64,000 nucleotides of DNA from Nitrososphaerota archaeon (GCA_021323705.1 JAJPKL010000021.1:1-64000); one strand, 5' to 3'; counted from the first letter of the stretch, positions 24,812 through 31,600 are shown. A program made the numbers and translations. Notes: generated by a model not told the origin, from the letters alone.

Positions 24812-25801
24812 TCAAAGTGGAGATCGTTTCTTTTCAGTGTGTGACATTTTACTTGTATTGCGTAGGCCTGAAAAGACTCCCTTTGCCCACAATATCATTA
24901 CAACCACTAGAACAATTGGAGGTCCTATGAAGAGCAGAGTAAATTCTTGTCCTAGAGCAACGTTTCTTGCAGGTTGTATTACTGGCGTGTTAGCATTTGT
25001 CTCATTTGGGTTTTGATAAACCATTGTAGTAAAGTCCACAAATGAATTTCCATCTCCTACGTTTTGAAACCTGAAAGTTACCGTTCCAGGTTTGTCAAAG
25101 ACAAAATATTTGAAATCTCCTCCAATCTGGGTGTGGCCATCTGTTCTGAAAAGTTCCTTTCCATTCTGTACTATGGCAAGCTTGTATGGTACCCCGCCCT
25201 CGATCATCCTTCCAGTTATACCATTGTAGAATTGAAACACCATTGTGACTTTTTCATTTGTAAGAATAACGTGTGGCTCCCATGAAAGGTCTGCTTCATA
25301 TTGACCATCTAGAGTTTTTTCCACGACGGGCCATTTGGTAATTGCCTGTCCGCTTGCATCTGTTGCAACAGTAGGAACTTGTTGATTAACAACTACGGCA
25401 CCATTCATCCATGGATGGATGGAACAAAAATAGTGGTATATTCCAGGAGTCGTAAAGGTATAAGACCACGATTGACCAGGTTTGAAGGAGCCACTTTGAA
25501 ATAGGCCATCAGGTGTGCCGACTCGATTTGTTGTGGCAAATTCGATCCTGTTGATTCCGTTTCCGCTAGTTATATTGTGGATTTCTTTGTCCTTGTTGAC
25601 CCATGTTATAGTGTCACCAGCCCGTACCGTTACAACACTTGGAGAGAACCACTCCACTGTAGGTGTATCAAAATTTGGGTTTGCTGCCCCAAAAGGGATT
25701 GTAACGGTCATATTTTCTGCAAATGCCGGTTGATTGTATGTGACCACAAATAGAAATGTGGCAATGATGGGGATTGCTATTAATGTAATGTTTCTCTTCA
25801 T
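24812..25801 (-). CDS. Cupredoxin fused to a YtkA-like domain, membrane anchored
   Basis: 329 residues from the ATG at 25801 (an ATG at 25828 adds nine codons before the signal helix). Signal peptide ITLIAIPIIATFLFVVTY. The first domain is a cupredoxin with ligands His in KEIHNITSGNG and Cys-His-Met in YHYFCSIHPWMNGAV. The second is a YtkA/Ig-like domain (SWEPHVILTNEKVTMVFQFY; FVFDKPGTVTFRFQNVG). A C-terminal helix (FTLLFIGPPIVLVVVMIL) and basic tail follow. The fusion links the cupredoxins with the stand-alone YtkA-like proteins around it and suggests they act together. Confidence 0.85.
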   Translation of the reverse strand: MKRNITLIAIPIIATFLFVVTYNQPAFAENMTVTIPFGAANPNFDTPTVEWFSPSVVTVRAGDTITWVNKDKEIHNITSGNGINRIEFATTNRVGTPDGLFQSGSFKPGQSWSYTFTTPGIYHYFCSIHPWMNGAVVVNQQVPTVATDASGQAITKWPVVEKTLDGQYEADLSWEPHVILTNEKVTMVFQFYNGITGRMIEGGVPYKLAIVQNGKELFRTDGHTQIGGDFKYFVFDKPGTVTFRFQNVGDGNSFVDFTTMVYQNPNETNANTPVIQPARNVALGQEFTLLFIGPPIVLVVVMILWAKGVFSGLRNTSKMSHTEKKRSPL

Positions 25802-25921
25802 GTAGTTACAATGAAAGATGCAGATCAATATTATATCTACTGGGGATTATTATTTAGCGATGTAGTTTGTTTGAGACTTCTACCAATTTTTTTATTAATG
25901 ATGAACAAATATTAGATTCAA

Positions 25922-26302
25922 TTGCAAAAGTCAGTTCTTTCAAATAAAACCAAATGCAAGATACTTGTTACCATATCTGTCTGTGCCATATTACTGTCTT
26001 CAATATTTTCGTTCAGTGGAAATTTTAATGGATGGACATATTTTGTAATTCATCTTGCCAGTGTAATTTTGGGACTCTTTCTCTTAACTGTTAGTGCATT
26101 AACATTCTCTGAGTTTAGAACCTACAGGCTTTTTCTTGTGCTCTGTGCATTTGCCGCAATCACTCTAGCCGAAGGCGTTTCCCTGATTAGTTTTATAGTT
26201 CCAATCATACCTCAAGACAACAGTCTTCATTCACTCATAGTTCACCTCATGATACTACTCATGCTCTCTTTCTTTTCTGTTGGAATATTTCGCACTGATT
26301 AG
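25922..26302 (+). CDS. Four-helix membrane protein
   Basis: 126 residues starting at TTG 25922. Four hydrophobic helices alternate with short loops: CKILVTISVCAILLSSIFSF, YFVIHLASVILGLFLLTV, LFLVLCAFAAITLAEGV and SLIVHLMILLMLSFFSVGIF. It has no known motif; two intramembrane or membrane-edge His residues (VIHLA, IVHLM) could bind heme or metal. It is divergent from the cupredoxin-YtkA gene. Confidence 0.6.
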   Translation: MQKSVLSNKTKCKILVTISVCAILLSSIFSFSGNFNGWTYFVIHLASVILGLFLLTVSALTFSEFRTYRLFLVLCAFAAITLAEGVSLISFIVPIIPQDNSLHSLIVHLMILLMLSFFSVGIFRTD

Positions 26303-26349
26303 TAAATATGATGGAATAATATCTGGACCTGATACAGGGAACCAAAACT

Positions 26350-26931
26350 CTAGAGAAACGAAAACGTATCGGAAAACCTATCTTTTATGGCATCCATCTT
26401 GCCTACCTTCATAGTCTCCATCTCATGCAGGACAAGTTCACGGTTTACTAATTCGTATTTCTGAACTATTCCAGGTTTTCGCCTTACTAGGTTGATCTCT
26501 ACAAGCTGAGTTAACAAGAGAGAAACGGTAGATGGACTTTTGCCAGAAGCTTCTCTTATTTCAGAAAAAACGGCAGTTTTTTTATGCAAGAGGTATGCAA
26601 GAATTCTTCCTGCAGTCTCTTTTCTTAAATAAATTAGTATGTTGTCAAGTGTCTCAGGAGACTTGTTTGTAAAGATGAAGGTTCTTCCTACGTCTCTTCT
26701 TATCCTTACCAGTTTCATTTTTTCCAATCTGAGCAAATAATGGCTTAGCGTACCATGTGCTAGCCCGGCAATCTTGATTAAATCAGAGTAATGTATACCT
26801 GGATTTTCTTCTACTAGTTGGAGAATCTTCTGCGCTCTTATGTTGTTGCGTATCTCTGTCATTTCTTCATATGATAATATTTTGACTCGTACTATAAACG
26901 ATCCAGATATTGTCTGAAATTTGAACTGCAA
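26350..26931 (-). CDS. Tandem winged-HTH transcriptional regulator
   Basis: 193 residues with two winged HTHs. First: AQKILQLVEENPGIHYSDLI with GLAHGTLSHYLLRLEKMKLV. Second: GRILAYLLHKKTAVFSEIRE with SGKSPSTVSLLLTQLVEINL. The regulator at 30727 has the same two modules plus one more at its N-terminus (GLTHGIVSHYLSHLEKNGLL, INKSPSSISIILSRLVEHGF). The start may be the Met at residue 24. The two paralogues bracket amoA and nirK, making them candidate regulators of those genes (inference). Confidence 0.85.
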   Translation of the reverse strand: MQFKFQTISGSFIVRVKILSYEEMTEIRNNIRAQKILQLVEENPGIHYSDLIKIAGLAHGTLSHYLLRLEKMKLVRIRRDVGRTFIFTNKSPETLDNILIYLRKETAGRILAYLLHKKTAVFSEIREASGKSPSTVSLLLTQLVEINLVRRKPGIVQKYELVNRELVLHEMETMKVGKMDAIKDRFSDTFSFL

Positions 26932-27063
26932 CTTGTGACAAAACCATCAAAAGAAAACCAGATGTGATGATCTACATTTGCAATAAAGTTTACTCTATAA
27001 AAGCGAATTTTCTTATCGTGTTGCTGAACCCATTGGCTTGTAAAGTATCTGAAAATGATTGTT

Positions 27064-27291
27064 CTATGCTGATTGAAGCATTAAAACATAATTTATTGGT
27101 TGTATTTTTCGAATCTCCAAATCCACTGTATTTTTGAGGTCTTTTTCTGATTCGGATTCTAGTTTTGCTACAACATCGTATATTCCAACCGTTGCTTGAG
27201 CTTCCTTGATATCTTTTATAGCCAGAAGATCTTCTACCACGTCTTTTTCTTTTCCCATGTCGCAGTTAATGAGAATGAATGCTTCTGCCAC
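27064..27291 (-). CDS. Stand-alone Lrp/AsnC RAM-domain protein
   Basis: 75 residues, no HTH: AEAFILINCDMGKEKDVVED, then TVGIYDVVAKLES and IQPINYVLML. Paralogue of the protein at 5951 (ACDYGQEEQVLEEV, TEGHYDIVAEIES). It probably binds an amino acid or oligomerises with Lrp-type regulators. It faces away from the small protein gene at 27551, with a structured element in the gap. Confidence 0.85.
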   Translation of the reverse strand: MAEAFILINCDMGKEKDVVEDLLAIKDIKEAQATVGIYDVVAKLESESEKDLKNTVDLEIRKIQPINYVLMLQSA

Positions 27292-27393
27292 GATGTTACT
27301 ATGTTGCCATGGTATTTCAATACTGTAGTTTTTTTGACATGTGTGCTCTGGAAACCATATGAAGAAACTTTTACAATTTCAAGCTACTAAAGA

Positions 27394-27460
27394 AGGAATG
27401 CTAGCCATGATGATGACACCGAGGTCAAGTTATCGCTAGCAATTCCATATTTGCTAGCAC
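27394..27460. ncRNA. Hairpin element RNA3 with three GCTAGC boxes
   Basis: GAATGCTAGC (27396-27405) pairs with GCTAGCAATTC (27435-27445) with one bulged base. Inside, TGAC (27413-27416) can pair with GTCA (27424-27427). A third GCTAGC follows at 27453-27458. The 259-bp gap 27292-27550 holds no other gene. It could be an RNA leader of the 42-residue protein gene at 27551 or a DNA-binding array of GCTAGC palindromes. Confidence 0.3.
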
Positions 27461-27550
27461 GTCATGATTTTATTTAAAGAATTTCAATGTTATCAGAAAA
27501 AACTGAGAATTAGTTTTGATTTTATATTTGATCTAGATTGATGATATTTT

Positions 27551-27679
27551 ATGAAGTTCAGATGGTGGTATGTTTCCATGGGAATAACTGTTGCTGTAGT
27601 ACTTGGCGCTATGATGTACATCTGCCCTTTCTTGTGCCTGCCCGTAGAAAACATGCCATGCACATCATTTCTGAAATAA
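27551..27679 (+). CDS. 42-residue single-helix membrane protein near amoA
   Basis: ATG at 27551, TAA at 27677-27679. It reads MKFRWWYVSMGITVAVVLGA then MMYICPFLCLPVENMPCTS: a basic/aromatic N-terminus, one membrane helix, and three cysteines in an outside CPFLC ... PC tail. It is 360 bp beyond the 3' end of amoA on the opposite strand. The compact, coherent composition suggests a true gene. It could be a small subunit or assembly factor of a membrane copper enzyme (inference). Confidence 0.55.
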   Translation: MKFRWWYVSMGITVAVVLGAMMYICPFLCLPVENMPCTSFLK

Positions 27680-27739
27680 TTTTAGGTAAATTATAAGGAA
27701 AAATTACGTGTGCAAGAGCTAATTTTTTGAGAATGTTAA

Positions 27740-27856
27740 TTAATTAACATATTTTGGTTTTTGTCTTTTGGTCTGCAAGCCACCTATTATGATTTCACAG
27801 GCAAAGAAAGCGATGATTGAACCAAAGGCAAACAATTCAACAGGCGCATCTGACAA
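27740..27856 (-). CDS. 38-residue single-helix membrane protein downstream of amoA
   Basis: TTG start at 27856, TAA at 27740-27742. It reads (M)SDAPVELFAFGSIIAFFAC, then EIIIGGLQTKRQKPKYVN: a short acidic outside part, one helix with a Cys and Glu within or at its edge, and a basic inside tail fitting the positive-inside rule. Same strand as amoA, 182 bp after its stop. The opposite-strand frame here (27768-27959) reads as low-complexity non-protein. Candidate small subunit encoded with amoA; not identified. Confidence 0.5.
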   Translation of the reverse strand: MSDAPVELFAFGSIIAFFACEIIIGGLQTKRQKPKYVN

Positions 27857-28038
27857 TCGCAGAGACTATCAGTACCAGACGAGGCTTCGCATACCCACGG
27901 TGAATCCGTATTTTATTAATGTTCAATTTTTCTTAAATGCTGTTAACATTCTCACATGAAATGCGATCGAGCACATCCTCAAGACTTTGATCTTGCTAAA
28001 CATACATCATGGAATGCAAAAATAAAAAAAGGTAAAGA

Positions 28039-28689
28039 TTAGTCCCATTTGGACCAAGCTGCCATCCATCTGTAAGTCCATGTAGTTAACTTGGTTCCTA
28101 GGGCCACCATGGGGACTCCCAATACGGCACTAACACCTGCACCTAAGGCTACTGGACTATCGTAGAACTTTCCTACTTGGGGTTCTATCGGTGTCATGTA
28201 TGGAGGCAATGTAGTTCGTGGATATTTGTAGGCAGTCTCTAGCGGATCGTTTATTGTCAACAAATTGATCATGTTGAACATAGGGAATGCCATTCCGGCA
28301 AGCACTCCTCCCACCAAGATTAACATGTGTTTGTTTCTCTTGGTTGCCCAATACGCCAGATCCATCAATAATGCTGAGGGGATCCACACCGGCACAACAA
28401 TAAAGCTGTATGGATATCCAAGAGAGAACCACGCGCCCTTTGATATCCACGTATACACCGTCATTATCAGTGCATAGTATGTCGCCGTTCCTGGAACCCC
28501 AGTGAATGTCAGATAATATGCAGCACCAACCATCAACATCAATGATTGTCCTATACTAAAGACAACAAATGATGTCCATGCCCAGTCTGTATAAAAGTCC
28601 CAGTCTCCAGTATTGATGGTCAACAGTGTTGAATTGACTGCTACTACTACTACGAACAAGTAGTGAGTACATCGTCTTAACCACACCAT
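28039..28689 (-). CDS. amoA: Archaeal ammonia monooxygenase subunit A
   Basis: 216 residues, the exact usual length of archaeal AmoA. MVWLRRCTHYLFVVVVAVN at the start, DWAWTSFVVFSIGQSLM, TFTGVPGTATYYALIMTVYT, PYMTPIEPQVGKFYDSPV and the terminal WTYRWMAAWSKWD are hallmark segments of AOA AmoA. It has about five to six membrane helices. It is part of the copper membrane enzyme that oxidises ammonia to hydroxylamine. TATA-like TTTAAATAAA (minus strand, 28711-28720) is 22-31 nt before the ATG, so the mRNA is probably leaderless. amoB, amoC and amoX are not beside it. Confidence 0.98.
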   Translation of the reverse strand: MVWLRRCTHYLFVVVVAVNSTLLTINTGDWDFYTDWAWTSFVVFSIGQSLMLMVGAAYYLTFTGVPGTATYYALIMTVYTWISKGAWFSLGYPYSFIVVPVWIPSALLMDLAYWATKRNKHMLILVGGVLAGMAFPMFNMINLLTINDPLETAYKYPRTTLPPYMTPIEPQVGKFYDSPVALGAGVSAVLGVPMVALGTKLTTWTYRWMAAWSKWD

Positions 28690-28710
28690 TGATAATCATA
28701 TGGTCATGAT

Positions 28711-28720
28711 TTTATTTAAA
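28711..28720 (-). promoter_or_regulatory. amoA TATA box
   Basis: On the minus strand TTTAAATAAA is 22-31 nt before the amoA ATG at 28689, the spacing of archaeal leaderless promoters. It is A/T-rich sequence, so single-base placement is approximate. Confidence 0.6.
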
Positions 28721-28764
28721 ACAACAAAATAAAAAATTGCGGCAATTAATGCTTGAATAAAAAA

Positions 28765-28845
28765 TAATTTTTAAAAAAGAATCTACGGAGTTTGGTCTGG
28801 CTAAGAGCTGCAGTTCGTATGAACTGCAGTCAACTCCGTAGATGA
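28765..28845 (-). ncRNA. Structured small RNA candidate RNA4
   Basis: Read on the minus strand. ATCTACGGAGTT (28843-28832) pairs perfectly with AACTCCGTAGAT (28792-28781), 12 bp. Within it, CTGCAGTTC (28829-28821) pairs with GAACTGCAG (28816-28808) around a 4-base loop, 9 bp. The inner asymmetric loop holds TCTTAGCCAG-ACCAAACTC, shared at 18 of 19 bases with RNA10. TCTTTTTT follows the outer stem, as in a terminator. ATTAAATATTT (minus, about 28862-28872) lies 20-28 nt before the stem and can be its TATA box. No open frame is present. It is the best RNA gene candidate in the window. Confidence 0.6.
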
Positions 28846-28983
28846 TCAACTTATGTCATGAAAATATTTAATATCTGCAATTTCAAAATTGAAAAATTAA
28901 TTCAAACTATGTTTTAAAAAACTGTTTGTAGTACATTCATTAAACAAAACAAGTTCTGAAAAATAAAAATGAATATTTATCTT

Positions 28984-28997
28984 ATGTACTAGTACAT
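28984..28997. promoter_or_regulatory. 14-bp perfect palindrome in the amoA-nirK interval
   Basis: ATGTACTAGTACAT is a perfect palindrome. The arm AGTACAT recurs near 28929. Such a site between divergent amoA and nirK is a candidate operator for one of the local HTH regulators. Confidence 0.45.
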
Positions 28998-29086
28998 TTT
29001 GCAAACTGTCTTGCTACTAAATGTAAACATGAGAAATTAGCAGTTTTACATATCTGATATTGTCATCATTGATATACATAGTGTGA

Positions 29087-29160
29087 GGAGAAGTGGGATG
29101 GCAGAATCATTTTGATGAATATACGATACAGCTACCACCCGGGTTTCTCCCGGATTTATA
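29087..29160 (+). ncRNA. Structured RNA candidate RNA5 upstream of nirK
   Basis: GGAGAA (29087-29092) and GTGG (29093-29096) can pair with CCAC (29135-29138) and TTCTCC (29145-29150). The 3' part instead can form CCGGG (29139-29143) with CCCGG (29149-29153), followed by an A/T tract, a terminator-like hairpin. The two folds are mutually exclusive, a switch-like arrangement. TATA-like TTGATATACATAG (29069-29081) lies just upstream of the structure. It may be a short RNA or part of a long nirK leader (nirK ATG 140 bp downstream). Confidence 0.4.
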
Positions 29161-29299
29161 TTATAATAAATTCAATTTAAGATATGCGCACGATTCTCAT
29201 AACATCTAAAAATATTTTATCACAACCATGACAAAATTTTCAAACAAAATGAGAAACCGCTATAGAAGATAAATTAGTTTACTAGAAGAAGGTCCTCTA

Positions 29300-30604
29300 A
29301 TGAGTCAACGATACAGTATCATTGCTATTGTAGGAATAATTGCAATAGTGGGGATCCTGTTTGTTAGCACGTATTCAAGTGCATCTGTTACAAGAGGTAG
29401 TGCAACAAGCATTACACCAGCAACAATCGACAAAGTAACAAAGCAAACAACTGACACAGTAACAGCAAAGGACGTAACAAGCGTTGGTGGTCTCATATTT
29501 AAGATGCAAGGTGCAAGTGCGGCCACTGCAGATCAAGTGGCTGCATGGAAAGCAGAGGGCAGGACAATACACAAAGTCAATCTGATAGCACAAAGCGTTG
29601 ATCTGCCTATTCCGGGCGGGAAGATGTATCACGCCATGACCTTCAATGGTCAAGTTCCAGGACCCACAATCAGGGTTACGCAGGGAGACGTGATCGATGT
29701 TACTCTTACAGTACCTTCAACTGAACACACAGGTCATAGTCTGGATATGCATGCATCTCAGATCTCTGCCGTGCCAAACTTTCTTGCTGTAATGCCGGGC
29801 CATTCAAATGAGTATGCGTTCATTGCAGAAACCCCTGGCTCCTTCAAGTATCACTGTGAGGGGGTTAACGTTCTAGGAATGGATCAACATGTGTTGTCAG
29901 GAATGTATGGAATTGTTATAGTCGATCCACTCGATGGCTATCACAAGCTATTGGTGACAAAGACCATGATGCAGAATGGCCATGTTGTCTTGAACAGGAC
30001 ACTTGTTTCGCCAGCAGCATACGAGTTTACACTACAGTTCAACCAGTTGTATCTTGATGACAATGGTTCGTATGATCAATCTGCCATGTTCAAGCATGAT
30101 ACAACGTGGACTGTCATAAACGGAAAACCGTTTGGTTATGATCCAGTTGTTACAAAGACATGGAACAATGCGCCGGCTGACCATGACAAAGCAGCTCCTC
30201 TCATAGTTCCAGCAGGACAACATGTGAGGTTATTTGTAAACAACCAAGGAAACATGCCGGTGTTCTTCCACATTGTTGGGGAGCAGATTGATAGGGTCAC
30301 TCAAGGCAACGTAGTGCAGGCAATGGGCACGCAAACATGGGATCTTGGTGGTTCTCAGGATGAGATTGATGACATTGTGTTTGACCAACCTGGTGCATAT
30401 GTGGCAGTAAATCATGACTATGCAGCAATATTTTCAGGTGCTGCAGTAGTATTTTTGGCAAAGGACAGCCCAGCACCAAATCCGTCTGATGCAGTACCAC
30501 CAGATTCGTCAGTACCTGGCACAAGCATTCATCAACAAACCTTTGTTCATTGTGAATGCACCGATGAGCGTGCAGCTCAAATAGGAAATATGACAGGGCA
30601 ATAA
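29300..30604 (+). CDS. nirK: Copper-containing nitrite reductase NirK, thaumarchaeal type
   Basis: 434 residues. N-terminal anchor/signal helix (SIIAIVGIIAIVGILFVST). Two cupredoxin domains follow from about residue 85. Domain 1: FNGQVPGPTIRVTQGDVIDV; type-1/type-2 copper region HTGHSLDMHASQ, YHCEGVNVLGMDQHVLSGM with Cys-His-Met. Domain 2: VFFHIVGEQIDRV and VNHDYAAIFSGAA with the type-2 site His. A 40-residue tail with ECTDERA ends it. NirK reduces nitrite to NO; in AOA it is highly expressed and NO is linked to ammonia oxidation. T-rich tracts (30619-30640) after the stop are likely terminators. Confidence 0.96.
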   Translation: MSQRYSIIAIVGIIAIVGILFVSTYSSASVTRGSATSITPATIDKVTKQTTDTVTAKDVTSVGGLIFKMQGASAATADQVAAWKAEGRTIHKVNLIAQSVDLPIPGGKMYHAMTFNGQVPGPTIRVTQGDVIDVTLTVPSTEHTGHSLDMHASQISAVPNFLAVMPGHSNEYAFIAETPGSFKYHCEGVNVLGMDQHVLSGMYGIVIVDPLDGYHKLLVTKTMMQNGHVVLNRTLVSPAAYEFTLQFNQLYLDDNGSYDQSAMFKHDTTWTVINGKPFGYDPVVTKTWNNAPADHDKAAPLIVPAGQHVRLFVNNQGNMPVFFHIVGEQIDRVTQGNVVQAMGTQTWDLGGSQDEIDDIVFDQPGAYVAVNHDYAAIFSGAAVVFLAKDSPAPNPSDAVPPDSSVPGTSIHQQTFVHCECTDERAAQIGNMTGQ

Positions 30605-30618
30605 ACCTGTAAACTCAA

Positions 30619-30640
30619 TTTTTCTTTTTAATTTTTTTAA
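30619..30640 (+). terminator. T-rich transcription terminator after nirK
   Basis: Two T-tracts (TTTTTCTTTTTAA and TTTTTTTAA) occur within 25 bases of the nirK stop without a hairpin before them. This is the usual form of archaeal intrinsic termination. Confidence 0.55.
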
Positions 30641-30641
30641 T

Positions 30642-30692
30642 CTTGACATATGTATCATTTAGCAAACTTGCATGTCTGAGAATGATATCAAG
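30642..30692. ncRNA. Inverted-repeat element RNA6 between nirK and the HTH gene
   Basis: CTTGA (30642-30646) and TATCATT (30653-30659) pair with AATGATA (30681-30687) and TCAAG (30688-30692): 12 base pairs with a six-base bulge on one side. The loop contains GCAAACTTGC, itself self-complementary. It follows the nirK terminators and precedes the regulator at 30727, so it may be part of that gene's promoter region or a small RNA. Confidence 0.3.
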
Positions 30693-30698
30693 CTCTAA

Positions 30699-30713
30699 AA
30701 GTAATCATTACTT
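30699..30713. promoter_or_regulatory. Palindrome before the triple-HTH regulator gene
   Basis: AAGTAAT-C-ATTACTT, perfect 7-bp arms around one base, ending 13 bp before the ATG at 30727. At this position it overlaps the expected transcription start, so autorepression by the HTH protein is a simple reading. Confidence 0.5.
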
Positions 30714-30726
30714 ATTTTAAACTAAC

Positions 30727-31452
30727 ATGGACGAGAAGGGCAGTGGATTATTTCTTGATAGCAAAGTATCATTGATTCTCCTTGCCACCTCAGATACAAA
30801 GTCAGCTATTGAGGTAAGCAAAGAATGCAATATCCCACTAAGTACTACATATAGGAAACTTGAAAAACTTTTACAATACAAAATGGTAAAAATTAGCGGA
30901 ATAATAAAGGGAGGAAACAAATGTTTTCTCTTCACTTGTAGCAAAAAAGGGCACTTTTTCAAGAATCCTCACCGAGTATTATCCATCATGAATATAGTCA
31001 TAGAAAATCCAGGAATTAATTTTCGTGAGACTGCAAGACTTTCTGGTTTGACGCATGGTATAGTAAGCCATTATTTATCACATCTGGAAAAAAATGGACT
31101 GCTAAAAGTAATACGCAGAAATAATAGAATGTGGTTATTTCCAAATGATATATCTCTTGTATCAATGGACATTATTATGGAATTAAGAAATGAGACAACC
31201 CGTTCTATTATATCATTTTTACTTGAAAAAAAATATTTGACTTTTTGTGATTTTACAAAAATGATTAACAAGAGCCCATCTTCGATTTCTATTATACTAT
31301 CTAGACTCGTGGAACACGGATTCGTAAAAAAAATTCGAGGTGCTAGATCTACGTATTGCTTAAGAGATCGTGAATTGGTCAGTGGGGTGGTATCTAGAAT
31401 TACACATTCCAAATACTATGTAGGGAATGGTATGTGCGAAAAGTATACTTGA
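30727..31452 (+). CDS. Multi-HTH transcriptional regulator next to nirK
   Basis: 241 residues with three winged HTHs. HTH1 (residues 10-65): KVSLILLATSDTKSAIEVSK, IPLSTTYRKLEKL. HTH2 (80-140): MNIVIENPGINFRETARLSG, HGIVSHYLSHLEKNGLL. HTH3 (155-215): SIISFLLEKKYLTFCDFTK, SPSSISIILSRLVEHGF. HTH2 and HTH3 align with both HTHs of the protein at 26350. No ligand domain is present. A palindrome just before the start supports autoregulation. It is the first gene after nirK, so nirK and/or amoA are likely targets (inference). Confidence 0.85.
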   Translation: MDEKGSGLFLDSKVSLILLATSDTKSAIEVSKECNIPLSTTYRKLEKLLQYKMVKISGIIKGGNKCFLFTCSKKGHFFKNPHRVLSIMNIVIENPGINFRETARLSGLTHGIVSHYLSHLEKNGLLKVIRRNNRMWLFPNDISLVSMDIIMELRNETTRSIISFLLEKKYLTFCDFTKMINKSPSSISIILSRLVEHGFVKKIRGARSTYCLRDRELVSGVVSRITHSKYYVGNGMCEKYT

Positions 31453-31495
31453 ATTAGTTTAAAAACGTTATATGGATTCAAACCATGCACATTTT

Positions 31496-31600
31496 TTAAC
31501 TTATGACACGGTTCTGGAATAACAAGGTGCCATGACCTAAACGTCTCTGTGTGGATGTGCACAAACCATGGATTTATGCGTCTGCCGTGTTCTACTTAAT
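31496..31600 (+). ncRNA. Possible structured RNA RNA7 in a convergent gap
   Basis: TTAA (31496-31499) and CACGG (31507-31511) pair with CCGTG (31585-31589) and TTAA (31596-31599) with mismatches between. Inside, CCATG (31530-31534) can pair with CATGG (31567-31571). TTATATGG at 31468-31475 could be a TATA box 20-28 nt upstream. It overlaps the end of the converging gene at 31596. The fold has several mismatches, so it is weaker than RNA4 or RNA8. Confidence 0.3.

Larger units (their letters stand above)
28690..29299. other. 610-bp non-coding interval between amoA and nirK
   Basis: No protein gene was found. It holds the amoA promoter (28711-28720), RNA4 (28765-28845, minus) with its TATA-like box, a 14-bp palindrome (28984-28997), RNA5 (29087-29160) and the nirK promoter. 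ATGTAAAC (about 29021-29028) and GTTTTACAT near 29043 add another imperfect inverted repeat. The divergent amoA/nirK arrangement with two RNA candidates between them makes this a likely control region. Confidence 0.6.

Noticed and set aside
27768-27959. 63-codon plus-strand frame downstream of amoA
   Set aside because: The translation lacks protein character and it covers the better minus-strand single-helix protein (27740-27856).
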